From NCBI RefSeq assembly GCF_024347575.1, contig NZ_AP025503.1, positions 1,364,001-1,428,000 of the forward strand: DNA of 64,000 nucleotides, in the 5' to 3' direction. Below the pieces are notes generated by a model. That model had not been told where the DNA came from. It did not search any database and saw nothing but the letters and a program-made list of their open reading frames with translations. Of the stretch, positions 33,901 to 45,900 are shown one piece after another. The stretch is from Vibrio pelagius. GTDB lineage: Bacteria; Pseudomonadota; Gammaproteobacteria; Enterobacterales; Vibrionaceae. Made by a program: the position numbers and the translations under genes. Every line of letters begins with the position of its first letter. The stretch's first letter is position 1.

Positions 33901-36900
33901 ACGGTGATAGCTCATTGATGTCACCACTGACGGTCACCATTGGTGATGATGTGCAAATCATGGCGAATGGCACGCTTGATATCACTGAACCGAATTTAGC
34001 CGATGGTACAGTGACCACCAACACCATTGATGTTATGACCGCGCAAAGTGCTGATGGGGCGGTGATTACCCAGTTCACCTATGATGGTGGGGCTGCGCAA
34101 ACTCTAGATCCAACGATCACCGGTGAGCAAGAGTTTACCTTCACCGAAGGTTCCGTGTTCGTGACCATTGAAGGTAATGTGCGTTTTGAGCCGAACCGCG
34201 ATCTCGACCATGAGAGTGGCGATATTGTTAAATCACTGGTCTTCACCTCAAGCGATGGTGACGTTGATGTCGACACCGCGACGGTAACGCTAACGATTAC
34301 CGATGGCGACATTCCAACCATTGAATCGGTGCCAAGTGTGATGCTCGCAGAGGCAGGGCTTGCGGATGGCTCGTCACCAATTGTTGGTGCAGTAAGCCAA
34401 ACCGAAACCATCTCATTTACAAACCAAAGTGACAATGTCGAGAAGTTCCGACTAGAGCCGACCGAGTTCAATACGGATAATTCGTTGAAGTCGGATGGAC
34501 TTCCAATCGATCTTAAAGAAGATCCTGCAGGCTCTGGCATTTACGTAGGCTTCACGACCAGCGCTACCAATGTTGAAACACCCATTTTCACCTTAAGCTT
34601 CAGTGCGGGTACGTTGGGTCAATACACCTTTACGTTGTTGGAGAATATCGACCACGAAGATGGTCGAGGTAATAACGATCTAACGTTTGAGCTACCTGTC
34701 TATGCCATAGATAGCGACGGTGATGACTCATTGATGTCACCATTATCAGTGACGATCACGGATGATGTGCAAGTGATGGCGAGCGGTGCGCTTAGTATCG
34801 AAGAGCCGACGGTCGCTGACCTTGTGGCGGGCACGCCAACGACGTCTGTTTTCGATGTGCTGACCAGCGCCAGTGCGGACGGTGCCAGTGTCACTCAGTT
34901 TACTTACGACGGCACGGTTTACACACTTGACCAAACGAGCAGCTCAGAGCAAGAGTTTAATTTCACGGAGGGCTCACTGTTTATCACCACTCAAGGTGAT
35001 GTGCGCTTCGAACCAAATCGAGATCTCGACCATTCGGCTGGCGATATTGTGAAAAATATCGTGGTGACATCGAGTGATGGCGATAGTGACGTTCTTACTT
35101 CGACAGTCACACTGACCATTACTGATGGTGATATTCCGACCATAGATGTGATTCCACCGGTCTCGCTTTCAGAGTCCAGTCTGGCTGATGGCTCTGCACC
35201 AAGCGGTATGGCCGTAAGTCAAACGGAGACCATCTCTTTCACGAACCAAAGTGATGATGTTGATCACTTCAGAATCGCGACCGATGAATTTAATCCATCA
35301 GGCACACTGACTTCGAATGGTTTAGCTGTTGAACTTAGAGAGTTCCCGGCAGATTCGGGTCAATACACAGGTTTTACAACTAACGCACTAAATCAAGAAG
35401 TTGAAGTATTTACCATCAATTTTGATGATGTCGTGTTAGGTCGTTACACCTTCACACTACTTGAAGCGCTTGACCATGCAGATGGCTTAGACAACAACTC
35501 CTTAAGCTTTGATTTACCAGTTTACGCGGTTGATAGTGATGGTGATGATTCGGCAATGTCGCCACTGACGGTGACAATAGAAGATGATGTTCAAGGCATG
35601 AGTAACGGCATCTTGACCATCGAAGAGCCGACGGTCGCGGATCTGGCCGGTGGGGTGGTGACCACAACCACTGTTGATGTGATGCCAGAGCAGAGTGCTG
35701 ATGGCGCAACCATTACTCAGTTCACCTATGACAACACTGTTTATGCGCTTGACCAGACGGCCACTGGCGAGCAAGAGTTTATCTTCACCGAAGGCTCGCT
35801 GTTTATCACTATCGAGGGTGAGGTGCGTTTTGAGCCAAATCGCAACCTCGACCATCAATCGGGCCCAATCGTGAAATCGATTGTAGTGGCATCCAGCGAT
35901 GGCGATGTGGACGTTGAAACTGCAACGGTCACTCTGACGATTACCGATGGTGATATTCCAACCATTGAGTCTGTGCCAAGCGTGTCGCTATCGGAAACAC
36001 AGCTTACTGATGGTTCAACCCCAAGTGGCAGTGCAGTCAGTCAGACCGAAACCATCTCATTCACTAACCAAAGTGATGATGTCGAGAAGTTCCGACTTGA
36101 GCCTACCCAGTTCAATACTAGCGGCACATTAACTTCGAATAATATTGCGGTTGAGCTGAAAGAAGATCCAGTAAACTCTGGCAACTACACTGGCTTTATC
36201 AATGATGGCGGCACGGAAGTTCCTGTATTTACTCTGAATTTTTCTGGAACAACCCTTGGCGAATACACCTTCACGCTCCTGGAGGCGTTAGACCATGAGG
36301 ATGGATTAGATAACAACGAGCTAACCTTCGATTTACCCGTGTACGCGGTCGACTCAGACGGTGATAGTTCATTGATGTCACCACTGACGGTCACCATTGG
36401 TGATGATGTGCAAATCATGGCGAACGGCACGCTTGATATCACTGAACCGAATTTAGCCGATGGTACAGTGACCACCAACACCATTGATGTTATGACAGCG
36501 CAAAGTGCTGATGGGGCGGTAATTACCCAGTTCACCTATGATGGTGGGGCTGCGCAAACTCTAGATCCAACGATCACTAGTGAGCAAGAGTTTACCTTCA
36601 CTGAAGGTTCCGTGTTCGTGACCATTGAAGGTAATGTGCGTTTTGAGCCGAACCGAGATCTTGACCATGAGAATGGCGATATCGTCAAATCACTGGTCTT
36701 CACCTCAAGCGATGGTGACATCGATGTCGCCACCGCGACGGTGACGCTAACGATTACCGATGGTGATATCCCTACCATTGAATCGGTGCCAAGCGTCACG
36801 CTTGCAGAGGCAGGGCTTGCGGATGGCTCCTCTCCAACCACAGGGGCAGTCAGCCAAACGGAGACCATCTCATTTACCAACCAAAGTGACAATGTCGAGA

Positions 36901-39900
36901 AGTTCCGACTAGAGCCGAGCGAGTTCAATACAGATAACTCGTTGAAGTCGGATGGTTTGATCATTGAACTTCGCGAGGAGCCAACGGGCTCGGGTAACTA
37001 TATTGGTTTCACCACTGATATTTCGAATGTGGAAGCGACGGTCTTTACGTTGGATTTCAGCTCAACCACGTTAGGCGAATACACTTTCACACTGCTTGAA
37101 GCCATTGATCATGCACCGATTCAAGGTAACAACGACCTGACATTCAATTTGCCTGTCTATGCCGTTGATAGCGACGGTGATGACTCATTGATGTCACCAT
37201 TATCAGTGACGATTACCGATGACATCCAGTCATTGGTCGCAGGGTCTATGACCGTGAAAGAGCCAACTACAGGCGTAGAAACGTCGAATACTATAAATCT
37301 AATGCCTGACAGTAGTGCGGATGGAGGAACCCTGACGAGCTTTAGATACGACGGAGAACCACTACAAACACTCAATCAAAATGTGTCGGGTGAACAGTCG
37401 TTTACTTATAACGAGGGTACACTGTTTGTTTCTATTGACGGAAGTATGCGATTTGAGCCAGTGTCCGATTTGGATCATTCAAGTGGCGACATTGTAAAAA
37501 CTATTACTGTCAATTCAGTGGATGGGGATGGAGATATTGTTAGCACTTCCGTATCGGTAACGATTGAAGATGGTGATGCTCCAGTTATCGACTTGATCCC
37601 TGATATTGACCTAAATGAAGCGAACTTGAGTGACGGATCTGCTTCAACAGGGGCGTCGGTGAGTGAAACCAAAGTTATCACTTTCACTGAGGGTAGTGAT
37701 GATGTCACACACTTCAGAGTTGACACCGCAAACTTCAATCCATCAGGTACATTGAAATCAAACGGCCTCACGGTCGAAATTAAAGAGCAACCTACTGACT
37801 CAGGCAACTATGTTGGCTTTGTCACTGACGCTTCGAATGTGGAAACGAATGTATTCACACTTGAGTTTTCTGACAGCAACATAGGTCAATATACATTCAC
37901 ACTTTTGGAAGCACTGGATCATGCTGATGCCAGCCTTGCCAATACCCTAGACTTTGATATTCCAGTGATAGCGGTTGATGCTGACAACACGGACTCAGCT
38001 TCATCATCTTTGAACGTCACGATTACTGATGACTTGCAGCAGACTCAAGACCACACCCTAAGCATTGTTGAACCAGTCACAACGTCAGGTGCTGGCGGGC
38101 CTCCATCAACGGGTGTTGTCGACGTGATGCCAACACAAAGTGCTGATGGTGCTACTGTTACTCAGTTTATGTATGGCACTGACGGACCGTTTACCTTAGA
38201 TCAAACGAACTTCACTGAGCAAGAGTTCGCGGTTGCAGACGGAAAGCTGTTTGTTAAGTCAGATGGTTCTCTACGTTTTGAGCCTGACAGAGACCTCGAC
38301 CACTCTGCTGGTGACATTGTTCGCAGTATTGTTGTGACCACTAGCGATTTTGATAAAGACGTTCAAACCGCAACAGTGACTCTAACTATTGCTGACGGTG
38401 TTGACCCTGTTATCAATATTGTGCCAGATGTGTACTTGTCAGAAGTTAACTTGTCTGATGGTTCAATGCCAACAGCGGGAGCAGTGAGCTCTACTCACAC
38501 CATTACTTATACCGAGGGGAGTGATGATCTTAGCCACTTCCGTATTGCAACCAATGAATTTAATTTTGGTGGTTTGCTGAAGTCGAATGGTCTCGTTGTC
38601 GCGCTGAAAGAAGAACCTGCGGACTCAGGGAATTACATTGGATTTACGACAGATGGTTTAGGTAATGAAACGAATGTCTTCACGATAAGCTTCGATAGCG
38701 TTAACAAAGGTCAATTTACGATTACCTTGCTGGAAGCTCTCGATCATCTCAATGGCCTGAATTACAACGACCTTAACTTCCGTCTGCCGATCTACGCTGT
38801 CGATACGGATAATTCTGAGTCAACTCGACGTGATATTGTGGTAACGATTGAAGATGACATTCAGCAAATGCAGGATGGCATTTTAACCATTACGGAGCCA
38901 AGCACGGGTACTCCGACAACAGCGACGGTTGATATCATGCCATTGCCAAGTGCCGATGGTGCAACCATTACTGAATTTACTTACGGTGGTGGACTTGCTA
39001 TTTCACTCGATCAAACGGTTACAGGTGAACAAGAGTTTATCTTTACGGAAGGTTCACTGTTTGTCACGTTAGACGGTGATGTTCGATTTGAGCCCAATCG
39101 AAACCTTGATCACTCGGGTGGAAACATTGTTAAAGATATCGTGTTCACCTCATCAGATTTTGACAATGATGTCTTTATGTCGAGCGTACGATTGACCATC
39201 ATTGATGGTGAAGGCCCTGAATTGAACGTAGTTCCTGGTGTTAACTTATCAGAAAGTAACTTAGCGGACGGTTCGACACCAGACTCCAGCTTAATCAGCG
39301 AAACCAATCTCATCACATCATTCGCCAGCAGCGATGACATCGCGAAGATTGTCGTCGATACCTCTCTGTTCAACACGGGCGGTTCGATTACATCGAATGG
39401 ACTGGCAGTTGACCTAAGAGAAGACCCTGTCGGCTCTGGTGATTATCTGGCGTTCACAACGGTGTCACCGGGCGTTGAAGTGCCGATATTCACCTTAACG
39501 TTTGATAGCTCAAATCCTAGTCTTTACACGTTTACTCTATTGGAGCGCTTAGATCATGCCCCTGGTGATGGCAATAATGACATTACCTTTGATTTATCGG
39601 TTTATGCACAAGATACCGATGGTGATTTATCTGCTCCGAAGCCTCTACAAGTTGTGATAGGCGATGATGTTCAGGTTATGCAATCTGGGGATTTACTTGT
39701 CACAGAGCCTACTTCGGGAGTCGTGAGTAGTAATGTGTTTGAAACAATGCCAGGCCCGAGTGCAGACGGATCAACAATCACTGGGTTTATTTACGATGGA
39801 GGGCCCGAGCAGCCACTGAATCAAAACGATACAGATGAGCAAGCATTTGTGTATCCAGAAGGAACACTGTTTGTCAAAATCAATGGCGACATTCGCTTTG

Positions 39901-42900
39901 AGCCAAACAGAAACTTGGATCATGAAAACGGCGATATTGTTAAGAACATTGTTGTGAAATCTCAAGACCAAGATATCGATCTAGAACAAGCAACCGTTAG
40001 GTTAGTCATTAGTGATGGTGCTCCACCTACGATTGATATTATTCCGCCAGTGAGTTTGAGTGAAGTTAACTTAGCCGATGGTTCTTCACCAAGTCTGCCT
40101 GTAAGTCAAACTGAGCAGATCACCTTTACTGCTGGTAGTGATGATGTTAGCTACTTCCGAATTGAGCCGACCGAGTTTAATGTCGGTGGTGCTCTTAAAT
40201 CGAACGGTTTAGCCATTCAGATAAAAGAAGATCCTGCTGACTCAGGGAATTATATCGGTTTTACCAAAGATGCCCTCGATGTAGAGGTTGATATCTTTAC
40301 GATTAAATTCTCTACTACTGTATTAGGAGAGTACACCTTTACACTACTACAAGAGATCGATCATGACTCTGTACAGGGCAACAATGATCAGCTCTTTACT
40401 CTACCGGTTTATGCCGTTGATACTGATGAAACTGATTCGGCGAGCACACCACTCAATGTGACGATTACCGATGACGTACCAGAAATAACAGACACAGGCG
40501 TGGGAAGTACCTTTATCGTTGATGAAGAAGATATTGGTAACCCAACACAGGCAGCAGGATCTTTCGTTACTACAGAAGGTGCAGACCAAGTCGAAGCTTA
40601 CGAACTGCGTAATATAGCGACAGTGGAAGCGATGCTTTCGTCTGGAAGTGAAGGTATTAAGATCACAGAAATTACAGGCGCTGCTAATACCACGACTTAT
40701 CAAGGAGCCACAGATTCATCGGGTACTCCAATCTTTACTTTAGTACTGACCAATGACGGCGACTATACCTTTACTCTGTTAGGGCCTCTTAATCACGCGA
40801 CCACTCCTGCCAATCTAGATACGCTGACCATACCTTTCGATGTGGTAGCGGTAGATGGTGATGGTGATGATTCAAATCAATACCGACTACCAATAGAAGT
40901 GTCGGATGATGGACCAACGATGACCGCACCAACAGGAGAAACCGTCGTCGATGAAGATGATTTGACCGGTATAGGCTCGGATCAATCGGAAGATACGGTT
41001 ATTAACGGTTTGTTTACGATTGATGAGGGTGCCGACGGAGTCGTGCTTTATGAGTTGGTAAATCCAGATGCTGTATTAACTGGGCTAACCTCGGAAGGAG
41101 AAGGCTTAGAGTGGCTGCCGGTCGTTGAAAGTGGCACAACATTTACCTATACCGCACAAACGGAGACCAGCAACGAAGCTGTGTTCGAGATTGTGTTTGA
41201 TACCAACGACAATAGCTACCAGTTTGAATTGTTTAAACCGCTTAAGCATCCAGATGCGGATACAGAAAACAGTATTCCTCTGAACTTCTCCGTGGTAGCA
41301 GAAGATTTTGATGGGGATCAGTCAAACGCAATAGCGCTTAACTTATCGGTGACGGATGATGTTCCTCTTGTGACGACTCAATCTATTACCCGCCTCGAGG
41401 GTCAGAACTATAACGGCTCTAAAGTAAACATGTTTGCCAATGCAACAGATACGGGTGCTGATGGGGCTGTACTTACCCAAATCGAAGGAGTATCTGATAC
41501 CGATACGGGGATTGTATTCAGAAGAAACCCAAGCGACACAGAAAGTAATACCTATGATATTACTTCTGGTGTTCAACAGGTGCGTGTTTATGAACAGGAG
41601 TTTGATGCTGGCGGTAATGTTATCGACGAGAGAGAGTTAGGTCGCTTGCGCATCAACTCTAATGGTGAAATTGAATTCAGAGCCAATGGTTATCTCGATC
41701 ATGATGGGGATGAGATTAACTTCTCAATCAACGTAGTAGCAACCGATGCGGATTTGGATACTTCTGAAACGCCGTTGAATATCACCATCGTCGACCAAGA
41801 CTCAACTGCCGTTTCATTGAAAGTCACAACCACAGAAGATATTGGCCGCGATCCATCTATTAGCTACGCTGCGGGTAGCGAACCTGCAGAGCTAGAAAAT
41901 ACTTTTGATAATCAAGATGGTCTACCGGATGCTCCGGCACAAGTTGCGTTGCAGGTTAACTTGTACGACCAAGATAACGCTGAAGCGATCGGGCAACTGA
42001 AGATATTTGATAATACCGACCACAGAGGCACGTTTTACTACTTTAATGGTTCAGAATACGTGAAGTTGTCGACAGATAGTGACGGTAATTTCATTCTGGA
42101 TGGTGCAGATATTGTTCAGAGCTTTATGCCAGACCCAGATGACACCACAGATCCTAAAGATGTCATTGCAACTATCGACAATCTCTACTTTGTACCTGAC
42201 CGCAACTTTAGCACAAATGGAAATGGTGTAAGGATCAACTACGAATTGGAGATCGACAATAACGGTGCTCCTGACCATACCGTAAGTTCAAACTTTAGAA
42301 TTGAAATCGAAGCGGTGGCTGATGAAGCTGAGTGGAACGATGCCAATAGCACATATACCTACCTACCAGATACCGACGGCATGGGGGCAAATATACCGGT
42401 AACGGAAGACGGAAATACCATCACGCTTAATCTTGAAGCGGACACTCAGGACGCTTCTCGACCAGAAACAATCACGTATCAACTGACAGTCGAAGCGGGG
42501 GCTGGGAAGTTCACTCTATTGGATAGCTCAGGAAGCCCGATAGGGCCGGATGGTGGTCCATATATTATTGATGCGGCGGACATCAATAGCACAGTTGTCG
42601 ATCCGATTGATAATTTCTCGGGCACTATTAGCTTCAAAGTGGTGGCTTTGACGGAAGAAACCCGTAATCCATTCCTAGATTCTGACAATAGCGGAGCCAA
42701 CAGTAAAAGGTTTGCGACTTCTGAAGAAAGAACGATAGTGATTGATGTACTTCCAGATGCGGACTTAGGAACCCTAAGTGTGAGTCGTAAAACCATCAAT
42801 GAAGACAATATCTTAGACCCAGATGTTGTTGGTGATCCAAATAATAGAGTTGCGTTCACCCTTGATGACGTGATCACAATGAAGCCATCGGTTGATGCAG

Positions 42901-45900
42901 ACGGCTCCGAATTGTTATACGTAAGAATCTACAATATCACTCAAGGTGCCGAACTTTACGAATTAGGAACCAACACCGTTATCCCGACTGTGACGATTAA
43001 TGGCGTCGATTACCAAGAAATACTTTACTCCGAACTCGCCAATGTCGAAGTGATCCCGAAAGAGAACAGCAACGAAGATTTCAGCTTTGATGTTTTGGGT
43101 GTCGTAAAAGACACAGCCTCGCTCTCGACTGGGCCAGAAACTGATGAAGTAACGTTTGGGCCTAAGAGGGTCAATGTTGAAGTGATTGGTGTCGCGGATG
43201 TGCCATTTGGTGGAACCAACGGCACTGATTGGGAGACGTTTACCGATAGTAGTGGTGTGAGTGGGGTACAAACAACAATCCAAGAGAGCCAGAACGGAGA
43301 CAGCTTCGCATTTCTTGACTTCACTGTATTGTCAGGTGAGCGAAGACCTGACGATCCTAATAGCGCACCGCTTGTAGGTGATGGCTCAGAAGCGATAACC
43401 GTTATTCTATCCGGTATCCCAGAGGGTGTGGTGATCGAAGATGGAGATGGCACGGTCATAGACCTTAACTTTGTTGGTTATGAAGAAGACAGCAGTGGTA
43501 ATCCTGATCTTGATAAGCCTATCTATGAAGCGAACATCACAGAGGCTGGGAAAGCGTCGGGTATCATCATTCGTCCTGTCGACTCCTCTACTGAGAATAT
43601 TCACATTCAAGGGCGTATCGTTGTTACAGAAAATGACGGTCATACCTTAACGTTCGACCAAGAAGTTCGAGTGCTTATCAAGCCAAGGATCGATACTTCT
43701 GCAACTTACAGTAACACTACTATTGGAGACGAAGACACCGCCATTAATATTGATTGGCACCCACAAGGAGCGAATTACATTGATGACGATGAGCACTTTA
43801 CTTCCATCACGATCAATGGAATACCAACAGGTGTGACCGCGGTCGTTAATGGTGATGTTACTGTTGATGACAGCGTGGCTGGTACATTGGTTATTACCCC
43901 GAAAGATGCATCTCAAACTCCAGAGCAGTTTACTCAGATTGCGTTGGCCAATGATTTTATCCAACTAACACCTCCGGAACATTCCAGTGAAGATTTTACG
44001 ATCACTACAATTCTGGAAGTTGAAGAGCGAGATTTTGAATACACACCAAGTGGCTTGCTGGGAGAAGATGGTGGCTTTATTGAAGCCAACCCACCGATTA
44101 CAGGTACTATCACAGTGCAAGTGGTCCCAGTGGTCGAGCCAACAGATCCTGATAACTTGATTGTTTTCTCTAATGAAGACGGTACTGGGCAATTGACAAC
44201 CATTGCCTCAAATGCCGCAGGGCAGATTAATTTCACAACGAATAGCAATAACCCTGCAACCAGTGGTGAGTACGTTATTCGTTACAAACAAGAAGATGTC
44301 TCACCGGAGTTTCCTGTCAATGAAGTCGTTAATGAGGCCATCATTGAATTGACGACCACGTCTGGCGGCGCTCTACCATACGAAGTGTTGAGTCAACTAC
44401 TTGTGACTGGTGCGGTTTATGAAGCTAATGGTCGTTGGGTGATAATTGATGAAGATGCATTTACGATTAGTGCACCTCAAGGATTGGATCTAACTGCACC
44501 ATATGATGATGGTGTATCGACTAACATCAGCAGTATAAAAATGACAGTCTTTACGCTAGTTGAAGACTTAGGCGATGAGCCGGGTGACCAACAATCTGCG
44601 ATTGTTCAGAGACAGGGAGACGTGATATTAACCTTCCCTGAAGAGATAACTGGCAACGGAGAAATCGCTGCTGATATCGTTGTGACTCCGGACCAAACAA
44701 TTGATGCCACTGAGGATACCCAACTCATGTTGGGTGATGCTCTTGAAAGCGTCATTAGTTTCACTGGTGGTGATGCATCTGATGACCAAATTACCATCGT
44801 GATTGATGAGACCGTCGTTATTAATCCAGGAAGCCCTGACGAAACAACCATTAATATCAGCGTTGGTGGCAGTGGTGCAATTGACTTTGTGAACGGGGAA
44901 TACGTTTACCAGTCCACTTTGGTACAAGGTGTAGCGCCAGATTTCTCAGATTTGGTATTAAATCTCCCCGCGGATTACTCCGGAGACTTTGAGTTGCCAT
45001 TTACGGTTATCACCAAAGATCTGACATCGGGTGATGAGAAAATGCTTGAAACCAGCGCCATCATCAAAGTTTCTGCGGTAACCGACGTAGCACCAAGTAT
45101 TTCGGTCAATATCGCAGGCTCTTTGGACGATGCTTTGAATCCAGTCGATATCGATGGCAAGCCGGGAGCCGAAGCTGTTGGTTATGAAGATACTTATATT
45201 GTGCTCGACTTCTCTGGTTCTGTAGCGGACCAATTCAATGGTATTGAAGGTGGTAACGAACGCTTTACTGATGTGACCTTAACATTGGATGACACAACTA
45301 ATGGTCAGTTTTACAGTGATACAGGAACCCCACTGGGCACATCTATATCGTTCACCGAAAGTGAAATTGAAAGTGGTGCTTTATCTGGAGTGCTGTTTAG
45401 ACCGAAAGAAAACTTCCCAACTTACGATGATGTAAACGGTGTGGATGTCAGTACCGTTAGCGTTACCGTGAGCGGCAACGTTTTAGATACGGCGACGTTT
45501 AATGGAGGGGGCTCGAGCACAACGGAAGATGCAACAAGCGAGTCCTTCTCAACGTCGGTCAGTTTTGATGTTGTTCCTGTCGTTGATGATGTTCAAATTA
45601 CAGGGCCGGGAAGTGATCCTGATGTCGTAGAAATCACAGGCAACGAAGATCAACAGATTTCACTTGCGGGTTCAAGTCCGATTTCTATCGCCTTGACTGA
45701 TCTCGATGGTTCGGAAGAGTTTGTTTCTATCAAATTCACGGGTGTCCCTGATGGTTTCCAATTTAGAGTAGATAGCGGCTCTGATTTTACGGTTAAGAAC
45801 AATGGTGGAGGTGTATGGAGTGTCCAACTGCCGTCCAGCGTCTCAAATTCATTTGATTTAAGTGAAATATCGGTGCTGCCACCGAAAAACTTCAGCGGTA

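Noticed and set aside
21201..40470. Regular tandem spacing considered as a CRISPR or non-coding satellite array.
   Set aside because: The periods are multiples of three, the frame is open throughout, and the units encode recognisable T1SS-143-type domains.
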